In this document: piece after piece, positions 1 to 6,290 of the stretch
How positions within the stretch are numbered: the first letter of the stretch is position 1
Layout: each line of letters begins with the position of its first letter
From: DASUPK01 sp963821705
Lineage (GTDB): Bacteria; Actinomycetota; Thermoleophilia; Solirubrobacterales; 70-9
Assembly: GCA_963821705.1 (NCBI GenBank)
Contig: CAWGEV010000007.1
Coordinates: forward strand, 496,001 to 560,000
Length of the DNA stretch: 64,000 nt
Direction of reading: 5' to 3'
Program-made: the position numbers and the translations under genes
Notes under the pieces: model-generated
What the model saw: only the letters and a program-made list of their open reading frames with translations
What the model was told of the DNA's origin: nothing
Database searches by the model: none

Positions 1-55
1 CCCCGAGCCCGAGCGCGGCAGTGATCGCAGCGATCCTTGTCCTGAGGTCTCTCAA
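1..55 (-). CDS. Partial small membrane-anchored protein (N-terminus only)
   Basis: Only the first 18 codons lie in the window, running off the left edge. From a TTG at 55 the frame reads (M)RDLRTRIAAITAALGLG, a short basic stretch followed by a hydrophobic segment. It closely resembles the N-terminus of the protein at 2879-3277 (NDFRTKIAVLAVVLGLG) and more loosely that at 2521-2769, so I read it as a third member of that small family. No ATG is available in frame and the ribosome binding site is weak. The 11-bp direct repeat at 139-156 lies upstream at the same distance as for the two relatives, which supports the call. Function unknown; probably an inner-membrane or secreted protein. Confidence 0.45.
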   Translation of the reverse strand, partial: MRDLRTRIAAITAALGLG

Positions 56-138
56 AGCATTCGGCCCTTCTTCCCCCTATCGGTGAGGGCGCGTCCGGGC
101 ATTCTTCGGCCGCCCGGGTAATCGAACCCCCAGTAATC

Positions 139-156
139 GGTAAAGACGTGGCAAAG
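139..156. promoter_or_regulatory. Direct repeat A, putative OmpR/PhoB-type response-regulator site
   Basis: GGTAAAG-N4-GGCAAAG, two 7-mers exactly 11 bp apart. It lies 84-101 bp upstream of the partial minus-strand gene starting at 55. The same spacing and core recur at 2845-2862 and 3352-3369. Seen directly; assignment to the response regulator at 3420 is inference. Confidence 0.5.
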
Positions 157-157
157 A

Positions 158-187
158 CCCGGCCGGGGCGCGCGGCCACGGGCCGGG
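158..187 (-). terminator. Possible hairpin terminator of the ferredoxin operon
   Basis: CCCGGCC at 158-164 pairs with GGCCGGG at 181-187 (7-bp GC stem, 16-nt loop), 14 nt past the ferredoxin stop codon. There is no T-run, so a GC-hairpin terminator is only a possibility. Confidence 0.35.
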
Positions 188-200
188 CTGTGAAGGGGAG

Positions 201-407
201 TCACGGGTAGACGACCTCGCCCGTCTCGGAGTCGACCACCTCGATGGCCATGGCCGGACAGGCCTTGGCCGCCTTGAGGATCTTCTTGTCCGGGCCGCTG
301 CCGATCACCTCGGCGGTATCGCCCAGCTCGAAGACCTCGGGCGCAATGTCGACGCAGTCGCCGTGCGCGCTGCAGGCGCTGGGGTCGATCTTCGGGATGT
401 AGCTCAT
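201..407 (-). CDS. 3Fe-4S ferredoxin
   Basis: A 68-residue cytosolic one-electron carrier. It has the cysteine pattern of actinobacterial 3Fe-4S ferredoxins: CSAHGDC near residue 12 (second cysteine of a 4Fe site replaced by His) and a later ACP cysteine near residue 51. In known systems such ferredoxins pass electrons from an FAD reductase to a cytochrome P450. Here the reductase is adjacent (ATGA overlap at 404-407) but no P450 is present; the upstream genes encode a heme-type membrane protein instead. Likely last gene of the operon starting near 2769. Confidence 0.9.
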   Translation of the reverse strand: MSYIPKIDPSACSAHGDCVDIAPEVFELGDTAEVIGSGPDKKILKAAKACPAMAIEVVDSETGEVVYP

Positions 408-1591
408 CGTTGCTCCTTTCCGTCCGTTGCTTGCTCGTAGGTCCGTTCGATCTCCTTGCGAAGGCGCGCGAACGCGCGGGGGTTGCCGACCACGAGGGCG
501 CCCACGGGTTGCTCGTCCCGCGTGTAGACGACTGCGTAGTCGCGGTCGTCCGGCGTGCCCTCGACGTGCGCGGCGTCCGATCCCTCCGCGTGCCCGAAGT
601 ACTGGATGCGCAACCCGTACTGGTCGCTCCAGAAGCTGGGCAGCGGCTGGGGCTCAGGCTCCTCGCCGGTGATCGCTCTGGCGACCGCCATGCCCTGCCG
701 GGCGGCCGCGTCCCAGTGCTCGCTGCGACGATGTTCGCCGTGGCGGTGGTCGAAGCCCCTCGCCACGTCGCCGGCGGCCCACACTCCCGGTATCGACGTC
801 CTCCCCGCGTGATCGGTGGTGACGCCGTCAGTGTCCAGCCCGCTGCCCTTGAGCCAGGCGGCGTCTGGGGCGACGCCGATGCCCACGACGACCGCGTCGC
901 AGGCGAGGCGCTCGCCGTCGCCGAGCACGAGCTCCTCGACGGAGCCGTTGCCGCGCGCCCCCTTCAGCATGGTGGAGAGGCGGACGTCGACGCCCTCCTC
1001 GTCGTGCATCTTCATCAGCCCGAGGCCGACCTCCTCGCCGAGCACGCCTGTGAGAGGAGCGGGCAGTGCCTCGACGATCGTGACCTCGGCGCCCGACCTG
1101 CGGGCGGTGGAGGCGACCTCCTGGCCGATGAAGCCTGCGCCGATCACCGCCAATCGCGCACCCGCGCGAACCTCCTCGCGCAGGTGCCGCGCGTCATCCA
1201 GCGTGCGCAGATAGTGGACGTTCGAATAGCCCTCGAGCGGCGGCAGTCTCCGGGCTGCCGCGCCCGTGGCGATCACCAGCTGGTCGTAGAGGACCTCGGA
1301 GCCGTCGTCGAGCTCCAGCCGGCGCCGCTTGGTGTCGAGCCTGGTGGCGCGCCGGCCGAGGATCAGCTCGACGTCGTTGTCCGCGTACCAGCCTTCGGGC
1401 TTGAAGGCGACCTCCTCATCCGGGATCTTGCCCTCGAGATGTCCCTTCGAGAGCGGCGGCCGATCGTAGGGGCGCTCGGCCTCGCCGCAGATCACCCGGA
1501 TCCGATCCTCGCAGCCTCGCCTGCGGAGGGTCTCGACGCACCTCTGCGCGGCGAGCCCTCCTCCGACGATCACGATGCCTTGATCCTTCAT
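404..1591 (-). CDS. FAD-dependent ferredoxin reductase (pyridine nucleotide-disulfide family)
   Basis: A 395-residue NAD(P)H-dependent flavoprotein. An FAD-binding Rossmann motif (VIVGGGLAAQRC) opens the protein, a second NAD-binding motif (VIGAGFIGQEVA) lies near residue 150, a GD motif (WAAGDVA) near 280, and a C-terminal reductase domain (FWSDQYGLRIQYFG) follows. This is the rhodocoxin/putidaredoxin-reductase layout. The start is the ATG at 1591 because AAAGGGAAC lies at good distance; an alternative ATG at 1621 would give an ATGA overlap with the upstream gene and ten extra residues. Predicted to reduce the 3Fe-4S ferredoxin encoded just downstream. Confidence 0.9.
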   Translation of the reverse strand: MKDQGIVIVGGGLAAQRCVETLRRRGCEDRIRVICGEAERPYDRPPLSKGHLEGKIPDEEVAFKPEGWYADNDVELILGRRATRLDTKRRRLELDDGSEVLYDQLVIATGAAARRLPPLEGYSNVHYLRTLDDARHLREEVRAGARLAVIGAGFIGQEVASTARRSGAEVTIVEALPAPLTGVLGEEVGLGLMKMHDEEGVDVRLSTMLKGARGNGSVEELVLGDGERLACDAVVVGIGVAPDAAWLKGSGLDTDGVTTDHAGRTSIPGVWAAGDVARGFDHRHGEHRRSEHWDAAARQGMAVARAITGEEPEPQPLPSFWSDQYGLRIQYFGHAEGSDAAHVEGTPDDRDYAVVYTRDEQPVGALVVGNPRAFARLRKEIERTYEQATDGKEQR

Positions 1592-1617
1592 CTCGGTTCC
1601 CTTTCGTTTGCGGAGAC

Positions 1618-2298
1618 TCATGCCGTCTCCTCGGCGACCGCCCCGGTGAGCACGGGCTGCTGGCGGGGAGCTTGGCGGTCCGGCCGGCCGTCGCCTTCTT
1701 CGATCTGACGCTCGCGACGTCGCTCGGCCGCCTTCCGCTCTCGCTCCCGGCCCTTGCGGATTCCGTGGGCGACTCGCGCCACGAACATCGCTCCGATGGC
1801 GGGGGCCGTGAGCGCGATCGGCCAGTAAAGCCAGGGGCTCCCCCCGTCGGTTCCGGCGCCCAGCGTGTGGATCACGCCGAGGACGTAGACCACGATCGTT
1901 GCGCGATGCGCCTTGCGCCAGAAGGCGGTGCCGATCCGGCGGCGGACGTAGTAGCTCAGTCCGAGCAGTGCGGCCAGCCAGCCGCCCAGGATCCCGAGCC
2001 CGGTGAAGGCCGACTTGTAGGCCATCGTGAAGGGCACGACGATGCCCGAGAGGCCCGGGTTCAGCCACGGGTCGCCGAGCAGGGTGAGGCCGTGAACGCC
2101 GATCGCGACCAGCCCCGCCAAGGCGGTCTGCTCGTGGATCGCGACCAGCTTGCGGTTCGCACCCGGCTTCTTGGCGAGCTTGCCGGCCATGGCCAGGCCG
2201 ATCCCCACGGAGACCGTGACCAGGGCCAGTGCCACCACGCCGGAGGCGCGGCTCGCGAGCCACCAGCCGTGCTGAGCGAGTGTCTGGTGGACGTTCAT
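1618..2298 (-). CDS. Ferric-reductase-like transmembrane heme protein
   Basis: A 226-residue membrane protein with about five to six hydrophobic helices and a charged cytosolic tail (from about residue 180, rich in Arg/Glu). Four histidines, H55/H69 and H131/H144, sit in two helices with 13-14 residue spacing, the pattern that binds two stacked b-hemes in ferric reductase/NOX/MsrQ-type domains. No flavin or NAD domain is fused, so electrons probably come from the neighbouring FAD reductase and ferredoxin. It overlaps the upstream small membrane gene by ATGA (2295-2298). The acceptor on the outer face is unknown. Confidence 0.8.
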   Translation of the reverse strand: MNVHQTLAQHGWWLASRASGVVALALVTVSVGIGLAMAGKLAKKPGANRKLVAIHEQTALAGLVAIGVHGLTLLGDPWLNPGLSGIVVPFTMAYKSAFTGLGILGGWLAALLGLSYYVRRRIGTAFWRKAHRATIVVYVLGVIHTLGAGTDGGSPWLYWPIALTAPAIGAMFVARVAHGIRKGRERERKAAERRRERQIEEGDGRPDRQAPRQQPVLTGAVAEETA

Positions 2299-2528
2299 GA
2301 AGTCGAGCTCACCACCGGCGCGGGGGCCTGCTGCTGGTTGTGCGGAGCGAAGATGACCTTCGCCCCACCGTCGTCGCCGAACGACTCGTCGCCGCTCAGC
2401 GAGATGCCGCCGACCAGCGAGCCCACTCCCCCGGGCGAGGCCTGGAAGAGGAGCAGCTGGAAGACGACCACGAACAGGGCGATCGCGCCGATCACGGTCG
2501 GCCAGGCGGAGGGCCGGCGCCTAGTCAT
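2295..2528 (-). CDS. Small single-pass membrane protein
   Basis: 77 residues beginning MTRRRPSAWPTVIGAIALF, with one transmembrane helix (about residues 12-30) and a short Gly/Asp-rich tail ending APAPVVSSTS, probably extracytoplasmic. It overlaps the upstream gene by 8 bases and the heme-protein gene by ATGA, so it belongs to the same transcript. I recognise no family. Its position suggests a subunit or assembly partner of the heme membrane protein. Confidence 0.65.
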   Translation of the reverse strand: MTRRRPSAWPTVIGAIALFVVVFQLLLFQASPGGVGSLVGGISLSGDESFGDDGGAKVIFAPHNQQQAPAPVVSSTS

Positions 2529-2769
2529 CGCGCCGGCCTCCGACCGAGGTCGCACCCGGGAACGGCTGGGTGTTGACCGCTGGGGTGGCGACCGCACCGC
2601 TCGTCCCGGTCGAGACCGGGCGGGTGGTGGATCCGCCGTTGTGCGTGGCGGTGATCGCGGGGGGCGTCGGGTGCTGAGCCGCCGGGTTGTTGGCCCAGGC
2701 GACACCGCCCAGGCCACCCAGCGCCAGAACCACCACGCCGGCCACGAATCTGTTTTTGATCGAACTCAT
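2521..2769 (-). CDS. Small anchored or secreted protein with a VSTGTSG motif
   Basis: 82 residues. The N-terminus (SSIKNRFVAGVVVLALGG) is a signal anchor or signal peptide; the rest is a flexible Thr/Pro/Gly-rich segment holding PVSTGTSG. The same motif and a similar N-terminus occur in the protein at 2879-3277, so the two are paralogs. AAAGGAG lies 6 nt before the ATG. First gene of the five-gene electron-transfer operon, preceded by the direct repeat at 2834-2862. Function unknown. Confidence 0.65.
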   Translation of the reverse strand: MSSIKNRFVAGVVVLALGGLGGVAWANNPAAQHPTPPAITATHNGGSTTRPVSTGTSGAVATPAVNTQPFPGATSVGGRRDD

Positions 2770-2833
2770 CTGAGTCTCCTTTGGACTCCTCTGATCTGCA
2801 CAACGGAGTCTGCAATCCGGCCGTCAAGCCGCC

Positions 2834-2862
2834 TGGGAAGCGCGGGCAAAGAGACGGGAAAC
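2834..2862. promoter_or_regulatory. Direct repeat B, putative response-regulator site
   Basis: Two core copies, GGCAAAG at 2845 and GGGAAAC at 2856, spaced 11 bp, plus a weaker copy TGGGAAG at 2834 in the same register. The core lies 76-93 bp upstream of the start at 2769. On the minus strand a TTGACG (2827-2822) follows within 7 bp and could be the -35 element. Confidence 0.5.
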
Positions 2863-2878
2863 TGTGCTCAGGCGCGGC

Positions 2879-3277
2879 TCAGTCGCCGCCCTCGCCACCA
2901 CCACCACCGCCGCCGCCACCCTCGCTCTCGCCGCCACCGCCGCCGCCACCGCTGGTGCCGGTGTGCACAGCGCCGCCACCGCCGCCACCGCCGCTGGTGC
3001 CGGTCGACACGGGCACGCTCGACGACGATGATCCGCTGGTGCCGCTCGAGACGGGGGTGCTCGTCAGGCTTCGCTGGGCGACACCGGGACTGGCGCCGGC
3101 CGAGCGATGGTGCTTCGGCTTCTTGTGGATCGTCCGCCTGACCACCTGTGTGGTCGGCACGGCCGGGGTCGCCGCCGCCTGGGTGGCCTGCCGGTTCGAG
3201 CTCATGGCATAGCCGCCCAACCCACCGAGGCCGAGCACCACCGCCAGCACTGCGATTTTCGTTCTGAAGTCGTTCAT
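2879..3277 (-). CDS. Small anchored protein with Gly-rich tail and TSG repeats
   Basis: 132 residues. An N-terminal signal anchor (NDFRTKIAVLAVVLGLGG) is followed by a basic stretch (HKKPKHH) and a low-complexity tail of poly-Gly blocks separated by SSGTSG, STGTSG and HTGTSG. The start is the ATG at 3277, where AAGGAG lies 9 nt upstream; the ATGs at 3283 and 3298 are less well placed. Paralogous to the product at 2521-2769. It is transcribed divergently from the response regulator at 3420, with direct repeat C between them. Probably exposed outside the membrane; function unknown. Confidence 0.7.
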   Translation of the reverse strand: MNDFRTKIAVLAVVLGLGGLGGYAMSSNRQATQAAATPAVPTTQVVRRTIHKKPKHHRSAGASPGVAQRSLTSTPVSSGTSGSSSSSVPVSTGTSGGGGGGGAVHTGTSGGGGGGGESEGGGGGGGGGEGGD

Positions 3278-3351
3278 CAGCATCCGCTCCTTGCCCATTG
3301 GATTGAGGAGACGATGATCGGGAGCGCCCGCTTACGAGTGCGACAAGCCCA

Positions 3352-3369
3352 GGTAAAGCGAGGGGAAAG
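3352..3369. promoter_or_regulatory. Direct repeat C, putative response-regulator site
   Basis: GGTAAAG-N4-GGGAAAG, 11-bp period, in the divergent region. It is 75-92 bp upstream of the small anchored gene (start 3277) and 51-68 bp upstream of the response-regulator gene (start 3420), so it could serve both activation and autoregulation. Confidence 0.55.
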
Positions 3370-3419
3370 AAATTCGCCCCGGCGCCGGGTGCGGCGGATG
3401 GCGGCGTTACATTGGCTGC

Positions 3420-4133
3420 GTGGCCGAGCCGCTGCCACCCAAGAAGATCCTCTTCGTCGAGGATGAGGCGGCGATCTATGAGCCCTTCTCGAAGGCACTG
3501 CGCCGGAACGGATACGAGCCGGTGGTCGCCCAAACAGCCTCCGAGGCACTGAAGCTCGCGGATCGGATCGACCCGGACCTGGTCCTGCTCGACCTCAACC
3601 TCCCCGATGGAGACGGCTCGGACGTCTGCCGGGCCCTGCGCAAGAGCTCGGAGGTCCCGATCGTGATGCTGACCGCGCGGGGCACGGAGATGGATCGCGT
3701 CGTGGGGCTCGAGCTGGGCGCCGACGACTACGTGGTCAAGCCCTTCAGCTCACGGGAGCTGATCTCACGGATCCGGGCGGTGCTGCGCAGGGCGCGGGGC
3801 ACGACCCCACCCCCAGAGGGCGCAATGGAGGTCGGGCAGCTGCGGCTCGATCCCGCCTCACGGTCGGTCGAGCTTGCGGGCGAGCCACTCGAGCTGACTC
3901 GCAAGGAATTCGACCTGCTCTTCGAGCTCATGGCTCGCCCGGGACAGGTGGTCACCCGCGAGGACCTGATGGCCCGCGTCTGGGACGTCAATTGGTTCGG
4001 GTCCACCAAGACCCTCGACGTGCACGTCCGGACGCTTCGCAAGAAACTGGGAGACGACAGCGCCAATCCCCGCTTCATCGAGACGGTGCGCGGTGTCGGC
4101 TTCCGCCTGATCGACCCGGAGCCCGGTTCATAA
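3420..4133 (+). CDS. OmpR/PhoB-family response regulator
   Basis: 237 residues, GTG start. A receiver domain (residues about 9-120) carries the acidic pair in FVEDEA, the phosphoacceptor Asp in DLVLLDLNLPDGD, the conserved Thr (MLTARG) and Lys (YVVKPF). A C-terminal winged-helix DNA-binding domain (about 140-232) ends in the usual TVRGVGFRL motif. It is followed by its histidine kinase with an overlap at 4130-4133. Divergent to the small anchored gene and next to direct repeats of the type such regulators bind. Confidence 0.93.
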   Translation: MAEPLPPKKILFVEDEAAIYEPFSKALRRNGYEPVVAQTASEALKLADRIDPDLVLLDLNLPDGDGSDVCRALRKSSEVPIVMLTARGTEMDRVVGLELGADDYVVKPFSSRELISRIRAVLRRARGTTPPPEGAMEVGQLRLDPASRSVELAGEPLELTRKEFDLLFELMARPGQVVTREDLMARVWDVNWFGSTKTLDVHVRTLRKKLGDDSANPRFIETVRGVGFRLIDPEPGS

Positions 4134-5533
4134 GCCTCCGCACCCGCCTCACGATCGCAGTCGCGTACCTGCTGCTGCTCGCGCTGATCGCGTTCGGCGT
4201 GCCGCTGGCCGTCAGCCTGGGCGACCGTGTGGACTCGGAGGTGAAGGCCCAGGCGAAGAACCAGGCGAACCTGGTGGCGACCAGCGCGCCCGAGCTGATC
4301 GAGACCGGCCAGCTCCGGACCCTGCAGCGGCTGGTCGACAGCTCGGCGGAGAGCCAGCGCGGCCGGGTCCTGGTGACCGACTCGACGGGCCGGGTGGTCG
4401 CCGACAGCGCCGGGCCGGGCGAGGTCGGCATGAGCTACGCCTCCCGGCCGGAGATCGCAGCAGCCCTGAGCGGCCGGACGGTGCAGGAGACGCGCCACAG
4501 CCAGACGCTCGGGACCGAGATCCTCGCGACCGCGGTTCCGATCAGGCGCGGCACCAGGATCGACGGCGCAGCGCGCGTGACCCAGAGCGTCCAGGCGGTC
4601 CACCGCGCCACCCGCAAGGCGATCATCAGCCTGATCCTGCTCGGCGGGGTGGTGCTGGCGCTGGGCGTCCTCGCCGGCGCACTGATCGCACGCGAGACCT
4701 CGCGGCCGATCCGCCGGCTCGAGGACGCCGCCCGCCGGGTCGAGGAGGGCGACTTGAGCACCACCGCGGTCGTCGAGGGGAGCACCGAGCAGCGCTCCCT
4801 CGCTCGGTCGTTCAACCGTATGACCACGCGAATCTCGCGCATGCTCAAGGGCCAGCAGGAATTCGTGGCCGACGCCTCCCATCAGCTGCGGACGCCTCTC
4901 ACCGGCATCAGGCTCCAACTCGAGGAGCTGCGAGAGAGCCTGCCGGAGGGGGACGAGCGCGTGGGAGACGTGGACGCCGGAATCCAGGAGGTGGACCGCC
5001 TCTCGGGGATCGTCGACGAGCTGCTGATCCTGAGCCGTGCGGGCGAGCACGAGAGCCCGGTTGAGGAGTTCCACCTCGGCGCGGCGACGCAGCGCGTCGT
5101 GGACCGCTGGGAGAAGACCGCGGCCGACGCCGGGGTCGGGCTCGCCGTGACGACACGCGCCGGGGCCGGCAACTGCGTGTGCGCGCGGGGTGACTTCGAG
5201 CGCGCCCTCGAGGCGCTGATTGAGAACGCCATCCAGTACTCCTCCCCCGGCGCGGAGGTGGAGGTCGTCGCCGCCGCGGGGCGCATCGAGGTGCTCGATC
5301 GCGGACCCGGGCTCGAGCCGGGCGAGGAAGAGGCGGTCTTCGAGCGCTTCCATCGAGGCAGCGCCGGGGCCGGCACGAAGGGCACCGGCCTGGGCCTCGC
5401 GATCGCCCAGGAGCTCGCGAGCGAATGGGGTGGCTCGGTGCGGATCCAGAACCGTGAAGGCGGCGGGGTCCGTGCGGTCCTCGAGCTGCCCGGCATTCCG
5501 CTCGTCGCGTCCGGACCGGAGCGCTCCTCGTGA
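4130..5533 (+). CDS. Membrane sensor histidine kinase with apparent ATA start
   Basis: About 467 residues: TM1 (about 8-28), an extracytoplasmic sensor region (about 30-155), TM2 (about 163-187), HAMP linker, HisKA with the phosphoacceptor His in ADASHQLRTPLTG, and HATPase_c with N box (ALIENAIQYS), DRGPGL and GTGLGLAIA. The kinase frame has no ATG, GTG or TTG between 3992 and the first transmembrane helix. An ATA at 4130 overlaps the regulator's TAA as ATAA, exactly where ATGA would be expected. Either ATA is used as start, or this is ATG changed by mutation or sequencing error. An ATG at 3992 exists but would give 46 residues of out-of-frame regulator sequence. Confidence 0.85.
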   Translation: MSLRTRLTIAVAYLLLLALIAFGVPLAVSLGDRVDSEVKAQAKNQANLVATSAPELIETGQLRTLQRLVDSSAESQRGRVLVTDSTGRVVADSAGPGEVGMSYASRPEIAAALSGRTVQETRHSQTLGTEILATAVPIRRGTRIDGAARVTQSVQAVHRATRKAIISLILLGGVVLALGVLAGALIARETSRPIRRLEDAARRVEEGDLSTTAVVEGSTEQRSLARSFNRMTTRISRMLKGQQEFVADASHQLRTPLTGIRLQLEELRESLPEGDERVGDVDAGIQEVDRLSGIVDELLILSRAGEHESPVEEFHLGAATQRVVDRWEKTAADAGVGLAVTTRAGAGNCVCARGDFERALEALIENAIQYSSPGAEVEVVAAAGRIEVLDRGPGLEPGEEEAVFERFHRGSAGAGTKGTGLGLAIAQELASEWGGSVRIQNREGGGVRAVLELPGIPLVASGPERSS

Positions 5534-5814
5534 CCGCGTCGTCCCTCCGCTGGCCCCTGCTGGCGCTTCTCGGGCTGCTGGTGGCCGCCGCGATCGCCTT
5601 CCTGGCGACACGGGCAGTGAGCACCAACATCGGGATCTCCTCGGAGCCGCCGAACGCCGGTCGGGCCCTCTCTCCGGTGATCAAGCGCCAGCCGGGCCGG
5701 CCACCGACCGCGACGAAGACCGCCGGGACCACGTCCGTGCGCACGGCGACGGTCACGGTTCCCAGGCCGACGCCCGCTCCCGGCGGCAGCGGCGGCGAGT
5801 CGGGAGACGACTAG
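5530..5814 (+). CDS. Small membrane-anchored protein downstream of the histidine kinase
   Basis: 94 residues with GTG start overlapping the kinase stop as GTGA. One hydrophobic helix (WPLLALLGLLVAAAIAFLA) is followed by a Pro/Thr/Gly-rich tail, so it is probably anchored with the tail outside. Translational coupling suggests it works with the two-component system, for example as an accessory sensor, but no family is recognised. Its TAG stop shares the palindrome CTAG with the convergent UspA gene. Confidence 0.6.
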   Translation: MTASSLRWPLLALLGLLVAAAIAFLATRAVSTNIGISSEPPNAGRALSPVIKRQPGRPPTATKTAGTTSVRTATVTVPRPTPAPGGSGGESGDD

Positions 5815-6260
5815 CCGCTCTCGCGAGTGATCAGAACCGGGATCTTCGAGTGGTGCGCCACCGAGGTGGCCACGCTGCCCATCGCGACGTAGCCGACGCC
5901 GCTGCGCCCGTGGGAGCCCATCACGATAAGGGAGGCTCCCCGCCCCTCCGCCGTGTCGACGATCGCCTTCCAGACCGGCGCGCCTTCGACCGTCGCCGGC
6001 TCCGCGTCGAACCCGGCCTCTTTGGCAAGCTCCGTGCCCTCGGCGGCGACCTTCGCCGCCTCCTCGGAGATCTGCTCGGTGACGTCCGAGGGAACCTGAG
6101 ACATCGGCGCGCCCCAGAACGGGATCGCCTCCATCGGCTCCCAGACCGCGAGGACGATCGCCGGGCAGTCGGCCTTCAGCTGCTCCCCCGCGAAGCCGAT
6201 CGCCTTGCGCGCCCGCTCCGAGCCGTCGTAAGCGAAGAGGACCGGTCCGTCAGCGGCCAT
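5811..6260 (-). CDS. Universal stress protein (UspA family)
   Basis: 149-residue cytosolic protein with the Usp fold: N-terminal LFAYDGSE, and near the end the ATP-binding signature G-x2-G-x9-G-S (GSHGRSGVGYVAMGSVA) followed by the usual PVLITR strand. Such proteins bind ATP and are induced by starvation or stress. Single-gene unit, convergent with the small anchored protein. Confidence 0.9.
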   Translation of the reverse strand: MAADGPVLFAYDGSERARKAIGFAGEQLKADCPAIVLAVWEPMEAIPFWGAPMSQVPSDVTEQISEEAAKVAAEGTELAKEAGFDAEPATVEGAPVWKAIVDTAEGRGASLIVMGSHGRSGVGYVAMGSVATSVAHHSKIPVLITRESG

Positions 6261-6290
6261 GCCGGAAAACTACCCGGTCGAAATGCTCGG

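Noticed and set aside
201..1591. Cytochrome P450 redox-partner operon
   Set aside because: No P450 gene (no FxxGxHxCxG heme motif) is present anywhere near; the neighbours are membrane heme and anchored proteins.
404..2263. A 619-codon open frame extending the FAD reductase upstream
   Set aside because: The part before 1591 is Arg/Gly-rich and antisense-like in composition, and overlaps the heme-protein gene; the FAD motif begins right after a well-placed start at 1591.
2880..3060. Repetitive GCC-rich stretch as a possible CRISPR or satellite
   Set aside because: It is the poly-Gly/TSG coding tail of the small anchored protein; units are unequal and there are no spacers. No CRISPR array occurs in the window.
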